From assembly GCA_032622095.1 (NCBI GenBank), contig CP136065.1, positions 93,751,343-93,815,342 of the forward strand: a stretch of DNA of 64,000 bases, written 5' to 3'. Numbering within the stretch: position 1 is the stretch's first letter; each line of letters starts with the position of its first letter. Shown piece after piece: positions 1 through 11,448 of the stretch. Made by a program: the position numbers and the translations under genes. The notes beneath the pieces are model-generated. The model saw nothing but the letters and a program-made list of their open reading frames with translations. It did not search any database and had not been told where the DNA came from. Source of the DNA: Siphonodentalium dalli (lineage: Eukaryota; Mollusca; Scaphopoda; Gadilida; Siphonodentaliidae).

Positions 1-107
1 CCCTGCGAACAAACACGTACTCCTTTCTCTCTGGTTGATGTTTTATTCTTGTTAATCACTCAATTCGGATCCATGGCACATGTATCAACTACATTATTGT
101 TTGGCTA

Positions 108-250
108 TGAAGAACCCTTCAGCATCCAAGAGAACCCTAGTTACACACCGACGAACCCTATCAATTACAGAGAACCTTTTCTGACACCGATGAACATTTG
201 AGTTCTTACAGAGAACCCTTGAGTTATTCAAAGAACCCTTAATTCTTAGA
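108..250. repeat. Degenerate short tandem repeat with AGAACCCT core
   Basis: Seven or so imperfect copies of a motif containing GAACCCT, spaced 20-35 bases apart. It lies just outside the part of the flank shared with copies 2 and 3, so it is not in the array unit. Confidence 0.5.
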
Positions 251-430
251 GTGCATGTGTGGGTTGGGGTGTCAAGTTGGAAATTGCCAACCGTTGAAAA
301 GCTGGGGCACCAGTTGAGAAATTAAAATTGAGCCACAAGGGGTGTCTGGTCTGGTTCACGGTGGTGCAGTTGAAAATTGTAAGTCGGACATCCTTCAGTG
401 CATGGAGACCCTCTAGCCACGCCCCTGGTC
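250..430. repeat. Dispersed ~165-bp repeat, member 1
   Basis: Begins GGGGTGTCAAGTTGGAAATT, has CTGGTTCA in the middle and ends AGACCCTCTAGCCACGCC. It shares order and motifs with 1828-1982 and with 8158-8350 (see findings). Non-coding. Confidence 0.45.
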
Positions 431-559
431 AGGACGAGCTTTGCAAACAGCTTTAAATAGTAAGGTCGTATTACAAGTGTAGCCTAATAAGCGTTGATGT
501 CATACAAAGTAGCTCGCTGTGTTATACACTAGTACATCCTTGTGGTATCCTTTCACCCA

Positions 560-1245
560 AGCTTCTCCAATCACCACACCAAAGCACAACGCGTCCGATA
601 TTTAACACACGAGTTACAAGCTAAATGTCCGCATGGATACAAAATTAACAAATTTCCCAGTCCAAATAGACCGTATATATAACTCCGGTAAGAATGAATA
701 TAACAAACCAAAAGTAAGTCGTGCCCCCCCCCCCCCCCCCCCCCGAGCTGTGCTATCACCACACCAAAACACAGATTAGTTACAAGCTAAAATGTTCTTT
801 CGGACACAAAGTTCCAAGTGTTAAACAAGGGTCGTAACTCTGGTAAAAAGAATAATGGATGAAACCCATAATATGTGGCTATCGCAAAAGACAATGGAAT
901 CCGATAACTATAAAAGTTACAAGCTGAAATGTCTGTACGGTAAAAAATTCAAACAGGGACCGTAATTTTAGTAACAAAAATTAATGGACTAAAGCCGTAA
1001 TACATTTATGTGTGTAGCATACCTAAACATATGTGCTATCACCATGACAATTGACAACGACATCCGACAATTACCACCCGAGTTGCGAGCTTAAATGTTC
1101 CTGAGGACACACATTTCCAGAGCCGTAATTCTGGTAAACAATAATGGACGAAATCCCCCGATACGTGCTATCACCACACAAAAGGACGACGAAATCCGAT
1201 AATTAGCACCCGGGTAGCAAGGTGATCTGTTTGGACAGACGGGGG
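560..1245. repeat. Degenerate 125-185-bp tandem repeat, 3' of copy 1
   Basis: Five diverged units, each with CTATCACCACACC or a variant, then a CCGATAATTA-like stretch, then GAGTTACAAGCTAAATGTTC or a variant. Units begin near 569, 752, 878, 1036 and 1169. A C-run at about 723-744 interrupts the array. There is no coding potential. Confidence 0.7.
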
Positions 1246-1827
1246 GAAGATTCAAGATTCAAGATTTTAATTCCTCAAGTTCTCTCCTAATCAGAAGACA
1301 TAAGAGAACAAAACAAAAAGAGTGAAATAAGATAAAATTACGGGGCAGAAACATTGTGCGTTGCCAGGTCGGTGGTTGATGCACCGAAAATCCGATGGAG
1401 ATCGGGTGCATATAAATCGACTTGATCTTTTAGAATGGGACACCGAAGTTTTCGACAATTCGTTTGTGTATGTTAACTAATAGAAAAACAACATTCACGG
1501 TGGCGACATTTTAACCATGAGACGCCTGCTACTTCACAATACTGATGTGTGACAGATCGTGGTCCGAATTGTTAACATTCAATATGGGATAGGCCTGGGA
1601 AATTGGGAAAGATAATCGTGTGGATGTTTGGAATATTTAATTAAAACGCATAAATGTCACCCATCTTCCACAGATATTGAACCAAAAAGAAGGCAGCGAT
1701 GAAAAATAACATGACATAAAAACCAGGTAAATAAATGCCATTTTATTTTTAAGTAACTTGTTTATGCCCTTCGCACAGTTTCGTACCTACATGTACGGTC
1801 AAACGTACGAACTTAATGATCATCAAT

Positions 1828-1982
1828 TGGGGTGTCAGGTTGAAAATTAACAATAGTTGGAAATATGGCGGTACCGGTTGTATACCTAAATGGGCGTACA
1901 AATGAACTTGGGAGTATGGTCTTGTTCAAATGGGTGCCGATGGAAAGTTGAAGGTGGAGACCATCTAGCCACGTCCCTTAGC
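1828..1982. repeat. Dispersed ~165-bp repeat, member 2
   Basis: Begins GGGGTGTCAGGTTGAAAATT and ends GAGACCATCTAGCCACGTCCC. Present 3' of all six forkhead copies. Confidence 0.45.
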
Positions 1983-2022
1983 TGATGTTGGCGGATTCTG
2001 ACTATTGATAAGTGCATGATAA

Positions 2023-2028
2023 TTTATT
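2023..2028 (-). promoter_or_regulatory. Candidate poly(A) signal of forkhead copy 1
   Basis: AATAAA on the minus strand about 390 bases past the stop codon. The same surrounding sequence is conserved 3' of every copy (for example near 11056, 17676, 23615, 37650 and 56037). It fits the position of a 3' UTR end, but hexamers of this kind are common in AT-rich DNA. Confidence 0.35.
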
Positions 2029-2414
2029 TATCTCAATAATAACAATTTATACAACTGTAAATTTTAGCACAGTTATATAATGACAGGATGTCAAGCAGAC
2101 AATTCAAGTAATATACAATTCTACTTGAGTAAATTTACAATCTCATCCGCCATCGTAACTATAACAACGTAAATAAAGAGTAACAAACAGATATCCATAA
2201 ATGCAAAACTGAATTTGAAGAAAGCAAGTATCGTTTTGTAATGAATGTAACACACTATTCTAGTTTTGATAAATGAAATTAATTTGATGGAAATTAGTAA
2301 TAAGCGCCCCATAGTGGGTTTCCACTTTGTTTCAGCTGGTGAAACGGAATTGTCGTGTTGTACGGTTTGCAATTATGGAATATCATACATCAATAATGTT
2401 CATGAATACAAAAT

Positions 2415-5045
2415 TTAAGCAATAAGGTGACTAGACTGAGCACTGTCTACATAGAGTTCGTTGGGCGAAGATTGGAAAGACGGCGCTGACAATGTAGATT
2501 CCATAACAGGAGGAGTGTAGTATGAAGAACCGAAGTGGTATGGATGTTGATAGCCGTATCCATACTGCTGGTAACCGCTGAAGCTGTATGTCGGATTGAA
2601 CTGATACGGAGGCACGGGTGGGTAACTGTATGCATTTATAGGGTAGGAATATTGTTCGTATTTAGCACTTGACTGTGGTTGCACACAAGCTGGTGTGTCG
2701 ACCGGTTGAATCGTACGTAGTGGTGGACTACTTGAAAGATCACTGATATACGATGAGTCCAATGTATAGTCAGTCGGTCGTCTGTTGACATCGAACTCTG
2801 GGCTGGAATCCAACAATGTCTCGTAACCACTATCCACACTGATGTTTGGTGACGAGTAACTAATACTATTCGCCGAAGCACATGGAGACAGAACCGCATA
2901 ACCTACTGGCGAAGCAGGCTCGCTGGCGACGAATGGTTGAACTGGTGACGTGGTTGTCGGGAGCCGTTCGGGATGTTGCTCGTTTGTTGTTGGGTTAACT
3001 GACGGCACGATGTCATCACGTGGTGATAGATCGCAGAACTGCGACTCGAACACTTTTCGCGGCTCAGCTGACATGGAGAGGTTGTGTCTGAATGTCTCCA
3101 TTCTATGTGACAACGCAGTGGATACACGGTCCCAGAACTGGCCGGCGTTTACTCGGTGGAAACCCCAACGCAGGGTGTTGGTACCGCTCTCTCGGTCGAC
3201 GTTAGATCGGTAGTCTCCTTTGGCGAATGTTGGAAGGCTGGTGGGGACGATGGTCCAGAGGAAGGTAGCTCTGCCGAGAGGTCCTGACTGAAGCTGGCCG
3301 CGACCGACGCCGATCTTGGTGAAGCATTTTGTTTTGGAGAGACTGTGTCTGACGGCGTTCTTCCAGTGTTCTCTTGTCGAATGTCGGAAGAATGAGAAGC
3401 GATGCTTGATGTAGCGGTATATCTCGGTGATTGGAAGGCAGAAGTTTGGAGATCTCAGGACGGCGATGTAGATGAGTTCGGTGTAGGAGTAGTTGGGCTT
3501 GACGTTGATGTCATCGCTGACGTCAAGGCGTTCGTACAGGGCGACGAAGTTGTTGACGACTTTGCGGAGATCTATGTCGGTTTCTTGTGAAAATTGTGTT
3601 TTCGTTTGCTGATCGTAGGTACCTGGAAGCAGAAGACGATTCTAGTTAGAAACAATAATGGGCGTGTTGTGGTTAAAGAAAGTTAGATAACTCCATATCC
3701 TGATCAACAGGGCATTATCTTATTACCTAACATCAGATCATTTAAAGCTGTTTTAACCGGATACGTACTCTGTTTAGCGTGCGTATATATGGCCTTGGTA
3801 TTACGTAGGCTACGTAGCCATACATGATTGTATATATATTAAACATACGCAAGTCACCAAATCAACCATTAAATCATGGGACCAGACCAACATTAGAATC
3901 ATAATCAGCAAAAACGGACATAACGTCAGAAGAAGAACTATCTACTGTGAACAATATATATTCTCCACAAAAATATATATGTGTTACAATGTAGTCTTTA
4001 ACAAACTGAAAGGTTATGAGGGTGTTCTCAACATTTGACTGCGTTTTACTATGCGGATATGCCTTTAATTAACAAAACATAAGGGTGGTGACGGTATGCA
4101 GGATACCCTTAAAGATGCGGGCGGCGTTGGCGGTGTGTGTTAATGTATTCACCTACGTCAAAACCGCCATAAACAGAAAGAATAGTAAGATATAGACAGA
4201 AATATGACATAAACAGTGTGTTATTGTCCAATTTTTTTCCCTTTGTTGTGTAAACAAAAGCAAAAAACTTTACGTTTCCTGGCTTTTGTTTAGATCCGGA
4301 TATAGTAAACATAAAGAGCGTTATGGAAATAATAAAGAGCATTTATATCACTTGTGTGTGATTTACCAAAAAAATTGCGCTGTGTTATGTAAACAGAAGC
4401 ACAACTTCTGTATCACGGACAGGCTCTTATTTACGTACTCCATCGTACGTCTTGACGACAATATACTATTTACGCGCTTATTATGTTTGGCATATGAACA
4501 AAACTATATAGATTTTAATATTCATTCTGTTGATGGCGATTTGAACAAATATGAATATTTCTGCAACGAACGCCACCCGTGCCTTTAAGTCTACGCGGAC
4601 CATACACGGTTAGAAGTCCGGGATTACTGTGACCACCCAATAGAATCATAGAGCAATATTACACGTGTACTCCTTTTTACAGTGCGGATATGCTTTTAAG
4701 GAAAGTGGAGGATGGAAATGATGAGAAGAGACAAAATGTCTTGTTAGATCTGTCTATTCGTGTATTTGAAATAGAAAATTATGGTGGATGTACAAATTTT
4801 ATCGCACATGTTTACCAACATTCACTTTTTACGGTTATATGAATTTAATTATTATTGTTTTGTAACATCTATCAATGATAGCACTGGCCACTGTGGGGTT
4901 GGTGGGCAATGTATTTAGCGTTATATGATTTTAGAAGGGTGTGACGACATTTAATGAACATACCTGGCCGGTGCTGGAGAAGATGGCGAACCTTTTCAGA
5001 ATGATCATCCTGGATGGAGAATTCGTCGGAAAATTTGCGCTTCAT
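2415..5045 (-). CDS. Forkhead-domain transcription factor, copy 1 (two exons)
   Basis: Exon 1 is 4964-5045 and exon 2 is 2415-3622, with a 1341-bp GT-AG intron (donor GTATGT, acceptor TTCCAG). The phase-1 join gives 429 residues. The start is the ATG of MKRKFSDEFS; a more upstream ATG seen in other copies is cut off here by an in-frame TGA. Residues 69-154 (3243-3500) form a forkhead domain: KPNYSYTELI at the start, helix 3 HWKNAVRHSLSKTKCF with the Asn, Arg and His typical of DNA-contacting positions, then a wing ending in LWTIVP. The rest is Ser/Pro-rich and ends in a Tyr-rich stretch at about 360-410. Forkhead proteins bind DNA in the nucleus as monomers. The wing reads GRGQLQ here against GRGQPQ in other copies. 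The subfamily is not recognisable to me. The frame is open throughout exon 2. A possible poly(A) signal on this strand is at 2023-2028. Confidence 0.85.
4286..4588 (+). other. 100-codon antisense ORF in forkhead intron
   Basis: Plus-strand ORF, starting FRSGYSKHKERYGNN and ending NERHPCL, inside the copy-1 intron. It is repeated open in copy 6 (58279-58581) and, fused to element DNA, in copy 5 (up to 41073). In copies 2 and 3 (13315 and 20634) a 7-base insertion breaks it. A weakly similar stretch near 33050 suggests it derives from a dispersed repeat. No known domain seen; likely not a gene. Confidence 0.2.
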
Positions 5046-6720
5046 AATTGTCTGATGGCGTGTGGGTGGTTTATCTTTGTAAGCTCAGAAACTAAGACTG
5101 AATGAAAGTCGTCGATCATGGGGGCACATTTAAACGGATCTATTGTTTTTACAATGAGTTCTGCTGACACCCATTTGGAAGCCCTCGAGAAAACCGCCCG
5201 CGTCATTGTTTAAATAATATTGACCAATCGCGTTGCAGCAATGAAGGCATGCCTTGTACTGACTAACGGAAAGTTCAACTCAATTAACGCAGTCAGTGGT
5301 CACAACTAATTAGGAGACACGATTGGTGTACTGGCCATGTGATTACTGAAGACTAGTGAACATAGCTGACTATGTGTTGACACTGATGTTGCCCATTCGT
5401 GGCAGTGTTGAACGGAGATGCATCGTGATTTTTTTTTCGAAATTGAAACTCTTTGAATGAGTAAATAATTGTGACACTGATACTCCGGTTGTTGGCGGTT
5501 GACCAGCTTGTTGTGAAACGAAAACTGGTAATTGCAAGTATTGTTTTTATGTTTTGCCCGATGAGCTGAAATTTATCTTAGGAAGTTTTGGATTATTCAG
5601 TGTCAAATCGAACGGTGGATTTTAAAATTTAGTCAATACACTCAAAATCCCTTAAAACGATTTCTTTATATAATATATGTAATGCTACTTGTAAATTGTG
5701 AATGTCTTCCAATTTCGAGCCAGAGTAATATAAGATTGCCATATGTTTATCACCCGATAATTCGACCCGAACAAAGTAGTAAATACTTACATGTGTAAAG
5801 TTCAAATTCATTATGTTCTCTGAAATGGTAACGTCGATGTGGTTCACGTGGTTGGAATAGTTCAATCTTAGTTGATATATATGTATATTATTTCACTGGA
5901 GGTATATAGTGTTTTGGATTTTAACTTATCGGCTTTGTTCACCGAAAAAGTCCATAATATGTCTTTAACTCATTTATCGGTCTATTTTGCCACACAGACA
6001 CAGACCGCGATGAACACAATGCTAATATATTTATGATAATATAATATACATATATGTATAACTAGATATATTTGAAACTAGTTCATAGTAACTTTAGTGC
6101 CATTTTTACAAATGTCCATTTTGTGGATATGATTGTTCATGCTGTTTGTTCTGTCACACCAAATATTGTTGTATATTGGCATATATGCAGTATTACATTA
6201 TCTGTCTAACAATTATAACTCAGCAGTTCATTCATCATAACAGGATCAGATAACCAGGGACAGTGTGTTGATTTTCTTTCTGCGACAGTGCAAGCGATTT
6301 GCTTGATTGAGCGCTATGGCGCGAAAAAGGTCGTCGACTCGGAAGGAATTGGTAAGAAAGTGATTTTGGTGTCATTCGACGCGGGATAATCCCTGAAATA
6401 ATATGTCCAAAATCCCCTATAATATTCTTTGGGGGAAATTCAGGGTCCAACATGACCGTCGCCTGTTTCAAAAGGCATTAAGTCATTTTGATTAGATTTT
6501 AGTGAGAAATCGTGTGAAATGTATACAAATGTATATATTTATGTGACATATAACATAATTCTATGAAAACATTAGAAAACACACTACCCAAGATGGAAGC
6601 CAAAATGGCCACAGGAAGTGCAAGCTTCGAATATTGTAACTCATTTATTCTTAATCAGTTCGTTCTGGTTCGATCGGGGGAAAAAGAATGAGGCTTAAGT
6701 TTTCCATTAGTGTAAACAAT
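5046..6720. other. 5' flank of copy 1
   Basis: Non-coding as far as I can see. It contains the expected 5' UTR and promoter region of the forkhead gene and is conserved upstream of the other copies. A 78-codon minus-strand ORF at 5629-5865 is present in several copies (see separate entry). No convincing TATA box can be placed without a mapped start. Confidence 0.5.
5629..5865 (-). other. Conserved 78-codon ORF upstream of exon 1
   Basis: Reads MNYSNHVNHIDVTISENIMN and onward, and recurs at 28119-28355, 42043-42279 and 59550-59786. It is on the forkhead strand about 600 bases upstream of exon 1. Against it being a gene: the copy-3 version (21920-22140 region) has an in-frame TAA, the versions at 13000 and 20380 have an 8-base deletion, and no family is recognisable. 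It is probably just conserved by recent duplication. A 5' UTR or upstream exon is possible. Confidence 0.2.
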
Positions 6721-7325
6721 ATTTATTTTGGACAACATCGAAGACTCTATTAGTGGTGCACGTGACAGCGGATGTGAATTGATAGTCACCGGTGACTTCA
6801 ATGAAGATCAAACCCATACCCCTCGAGGGTACATTCATAACTTAAGTAGCGCATGCGGTCTCAAGCAATATAATAAAATCTCCAACACACTTTACTGAAA
6901 ATTCGAGAACTATTTTGGATCTTTTTCTCGTATCAAACCCAGACACAGTCAAAGATTACACCATTCTCGACCGTTTCATGCAGACTTGAAGCGATATCAC
7001 TGCCCAGTTAATGTACTTTTTAAATATGGAAACAACAGGCCTAAAAATACTATAAAACGCACTATTTGGAATTACAACCTTGCTGATTACGTTAAAATGA
7101 ACCAAGCTTTTGATGAATGGAATAACTCAGATGATCTTAATAACTATAATTGTAACTCATTGACAAGTACTGTAACCACAAAAATAATGAACGTAGCGAA
7201 AACATTTATACCAAATAATGTAATACTAGTCCGCAGAGATAATCCACCATGGCTTACTTGCAACATCCGTAGACTAATAAGGGAACGGAGAAAAATCCCT
7301 CAGTGTGACCTCTCGATGGGTGCCT
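6721..7325 (+). pseudogene. Decayed non-LTR retrotransposon ORF2 fragment
   Basis: Reading frames with frameshifts and a stop near 6897 encode the end of an AP-like endonuclease domain (ELIVTGDFNED, then YHCPVNV) and the linker to the reverse transcriptase (NNVILVRRDNPPWLTCNIRR). The longest open piece is 6986-7372. Sequence after about 7325 is not LINE. The last 150 bases recur at 13798-13945, where the second 6.6-kb block begins. Confidence 0.65.
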
Positions 7326-7441
7326 ACCATTTTTCCAAAATGTATGTGTGGGTTTGGGGTGTCAAGTTGTAAATTTCCAACCGTTGAAAATCTGGGGCAC
7401 CAGTTGGGAAATTAAAATTGAGCCACAAGGGGGGTGTCTGG

Positions 7442-9563
7442 GCCCTGTTTCATGAAAGCAACTTATGACATAGTTGGGACTTAAGATGGTCATAAGTTCA
7501 AACTTCAGTCATAAGTGCGTTTCACGAACAAGGTCTTAACTTAAGATGGTCTTAACTTTGGTCTTAACTTTGGTCTTAACTTTAAGACTGCTGTGAGGTG
7601 TCATAAGATAATCTTAAAGTTAAGACCAACGTGGCATATCGATCACAAGTATGGCGGCCTATGTTATTTTGCAATTACGGAGATATCTGTACATTGTCTG
7701 GGTGGGCAATTCGTCGTCTGGTATACAGGGTCGTGGATACATAGTGAGAGGGGGTGTTCGCCTCGAAATGTCCAACTATACACCCAATTAAACAACACCA
7801 AATTCTCTTTGGGTTTAAACATTCCAACTGGTACCTCAAACATTCCAAGACCAAAGTTTGGAGAGGGCACCCCCCCCCCACCGTATAACCATAGGGTTAA
7901 TTTGGTAAAAACAATTCAGAGTACAGACTTATCAGGGACGTGGCGAATGGGGTTTGTGTGTTGTCTACCCCCCCCCCCCCCCCCCCCCCCCCACCACACA
8001 CACACACTTTGGTCAAAATGTTTAGCACTTGGAAATTTCATGCCTGACAAGAACATTAATCGTACACTTTATATAGGTTTCAATTGTTTGAATTTCTAAA
8101 TAGTAAAGAAATGTGTTGTTTTAGACAAACAGCAGCAACCGAAAATCACCAACTTTAGCGGCGTCAGGTTAGAAATTTCGTACTGTTGGAATATTTTAGA
8201 TACCAATTGGAAAGTTTGAATCCAACGGGTGGGGTGGACATGGCATTTCGCGAACATGGAAGTTTGGCCCGGTTCAATTAAGGGGCGGGTGCAGTTGGAA
8301 ATTGCACGATGTACCACCCCCCCCCCCCACAGGGACCAACTAGCCACCCCGAGCATCGTCGAATGTAGGATATAGTCAATTATCAGCTGTGTATGTGACC
8401 TATAGATAATATATATTATAAAATTGTATTACCCACGAATTAAACTTTTGATAAGAATTATGGCCTAGCTCAAAGCTCACACTCTCCTCTATGTTATTCC
8501 ATGTGTGTGTGTGTGTGTGTGTGTGAGATGGGGTAAAATGAGATCAATTAATGTATTGATTCTTTCCTCTTTCCAAATTTCCGTCGGCTGTTTACAAAGC
8601 AGATCATGTCATATAGGAAAGGTAACACAAACGGTCTTTATCAAAATATGTTTTAGAAATAGTGACAATTTTCTATAGAGAATATCATTTTTATTGAGTT
8701 TATGCCCACGCCCATATGTCGTGATTTTCAAGGCTGTCCAAATTCTTGTCATGTTTTTTTTTGCAGGGGTGGGATGACCGTTGTACAGCATACTGTATAT
8801 ATGATATACACACCCGTAACGATGACACCCCTTAATACGAGTGTGCTAACGAAAACGTAGTTTTATATATATATATCCATGGTATGACAACCGCATAAAA
8901 CATCTGCATAAAAATAATTAAAAAAATATTTTTCATTTCCATTTGAATCGAAAAATGACCTATGTGTGTCCTAATGACATCGCCGATTTATTTTGATTAT
9001 TGCTACACGTAGAGAGCGGTGGTCGATAATATACGAGTCATGTCGGCTCACATAAAAAAAATCGCCGCCTGATCATTGCTCTCAGTTGATTAACTCGGCG
9101 TGAATGCATGGTCGCAGTCATGCATCGATCCATATAATTATATTGTCTTATTTCTGACACCGCCACTCGTCAGTAAACGCAAAGCTCGTCATTTTAAGAG
9201 CCTGCGATGTACTCGTGATGTTCGAATTCACATCGTGTAACTCATACAAGTCTAAGATCCATATGCGAATAAAAGGCCATGCATTGACTATAGACACTAA
9301 GATACATGCGCTGATTCGCCCACCCACCCCAGCCGCTATCCAGCATCCCTGTCACACAATAATGTCAACTCGGACTCGGCTCTTTCTCGATAACCTCTCA
9401 ATGCCGTACATAAAGATTGCACAAGCCCACATTGTTTTCGTTCCGGACTGTAGAAAATTGTCGATAACCAGTCTAAATGAGCGGGAACTTAACTTACTAT
9501 TTAAGTAGGACTTAATCTTGTTTTGTGAAACGCGTTCTTGAAACGGAAAAGTTACATCATAAG
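7442..9563. mobile_element. Non-autonomous TIR element (PIF/Harbinger-like), right end lost
   Basis: The left end reads GCCCTGTTTCATGAAA after TGG. The uninterrupted site is seen 3' of copy 1 at about 342-352 (GTGTCTGGTCTGG). The other end, ATGAAACAGGC followed by TGG, survives at 54474-54488. A 3-bp target duplication and this type of terminus fit PIF/Harbinger. Subterminal inverted copies of GCGTTTCAC and TCTTAA-rich repeats flank an interior with C-runs, a (TG)n tract at about 8500 and no transposase. Here the right end is missing, joined to flank at a shared TAAG. ORFs in the interior (for example 7593-8099) resemble no known protein. Confidence 0.6.
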
Positions 9564-9739
9564 TCGGACATCCTTCAGCGGAGTCCCTCTAGCCACGCCC
9601 CTGGTCAGGACGAGCTTTGCAAACAGCTTTAAATAGCAAGGTCGTATTACAAGTGTATCAATAAGCGTTGATATCATACAAAGTAGCTCGCGGTGTTATA
9701 CACTAGTACACCCTTGTGGTATCCTTTCACCCAAGCTTC

Positions 9740-10405
9740 TTCAATCACCACACCAAAGCACAACGCGTCCGATATTTAACACCCGAGTTACAAGCTAAAT
9801 GTCCGCATGGATACAAAATTAACTAATTTCCCAGTCCAAATAGACCGTATATATAACTCCGGTAAGAATGAATATAAGAAACCAAAAGTAAGTCCCCCCC
9901 CGAGCTGTGCTATCACCACACCAAAACACAGATTAGTTACAAGCTAAAATGTTCTATCGGCACAAAGTTCCAAGTCTTAAACAAGGGTCGTAACTCTGGT
10001 AAAAAGAATAATGGATGAAACCCATAATATGTGGCTATCGCAAAAGACAATGGAATCCGATAACTATAACATCCAAGTTACAAGCTGAAATGTTTGTACG
10101 TTAAAAAATTCAAACAAGGACCGTAATTCTAGAAAAAAAAATGAATGGACGAAAGCCTTAGTACATGTATGTGTGTAGCGTATCTAAACACGTGCTATCA
10201 CCATGACAATTGACAACGACATCCGATAATTACCACCCGAGTTGCGAGCTTATATGTTCCTAAGGACACACATTTCCAGAGCCGTAATTCTGGTAAACAA
10301 TATTGGACGAAATCCCCCGATATGTGCTATCACCACACAAAAGGACGACGATATCCGATAATTAGCACCCGAGTAGCAAGGTGATCTTTTTGGACAGACG
10401 GACGG
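9740..10405. repeat. Degenerate tandem repeat, 3' of copy 2
   Basis: Same five-unit array as 3' of copy 1, with a shorter C-run. It lies in the first 6.6-kb block. The rest of 9564-11448 is unit DNA (the GATCGGGTGCATATAAATCG stretch and the 3' UTR region of copy 2) without recognisable genes. Confidence 0.65.
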
Positions 10406-11448
10406 AAACATCAGCTATATGCACCGAAAATCCTATGGGGATCGGGTGCATATAAATCGACTTGATCTTTTAGAATGGGACACCGAAGTTTTCGACAATT
10501 CGTTTGTGTATATTAACTAATAGAAAAAACAATATTCACGGTGGCGACATTTTAACCATGAGACGCCTGTTACTTCATAATACTGATGTGTGACAGCTCG
10601 TGGTCCGAATTGTTAACATTCAATATGGGATAGGCTTGGGAAATTGGGAAAGATAATCGTGTGGATGTTTGGAATATTTCATTAAAACGCATAAATGTCA
10701 CCCATATTCCACATATATAGAACCAAAAAGAAGGCAGCTATGAATACAAAAAAACATGACATAAAAACTAGGTCAATAAATGCCATTTTATTTTTAAGTA
10801 ACTTGTTTATGCCCTTCGCACAGTTTCGTACCTACATGTACGGTCAAACGTACGAACTTAATTATCATCAATTGGGTTGAAAATATTATAGTTGGAAATA
10901 TGGCGGTACCGGTTGTACCCAAATGGGCGTACAAATGAACTTGGTATTATGGTCTGGTTCAAATGGGTGCCGATGGAAAGCTGATGGTGGAGACCATCTA
11001 GCCACGTCCCTCAGCTGATGTTGGCGGATTCTGACTATTGATAAGTGCATGATAATTTATTTATCTCAATAATAACAATTTATACAACAGTAAATTTTAG
11101 CACAGTTATCTAATGACAAGATGTCAAGCAGACAATTCAAGTAATATACAATTCTACTTGAGTAAATTTACAATCAAATCCGCCATCGTAACTATAACAA
11201 CGTAAATAAAGAGTAACAAACAGATATTCCATAAATGCAAAACTGAATTTGAAGAAAGCAAGTATCTTTTTGTAATGAATGTAACACACTATTCTAGTTT
11301 TGATAAATGAAATTAATTTGATGGAAATTAGTAATAAGCGCCCCATAGTGGGTTTCCACTTTATTTCAGCTGGTGAAACGGAATTGTCGTGTTGTATGGT
11401 TTGCAATTATGGAATATCATACATCAATAATGTTCATGAATACAAAAT

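Noticed and set aside
560-1245. Possible CRISPR-like array (regular repeats)
   Set aside because: Units are long, degenerate and lack constant repeats with unique spacers; the genome is eukaryotic.
2121-2372. Minus-strand ORF just 3' of the forkhead stop, repeated in each unit (MQTVQHDNSVSPAE...)
   Set aside because: Lies in the presumed 3' UTR, lacks any known domain, and changes its reading end between copies (a base indel in copy 1).
2950-3590. Plus-strand ORFs opposite the forkhead exon (also at 11984-12654, 18604-19244, 24543-25183, 38577-39217, 56964-57604)
   Set aside because: They are mirror frames of the forkhead coding strand, are repeated only because the gene is, and have no domain of their own.
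7593-8099. 168-codon plus-strand ORF, repeated at 14216-14713
   Set aside because: Lies inside a non-autonomous TIR element, runs through C-runs of variable length, has overlapping ORFs on the other strand and no recognisable domain.
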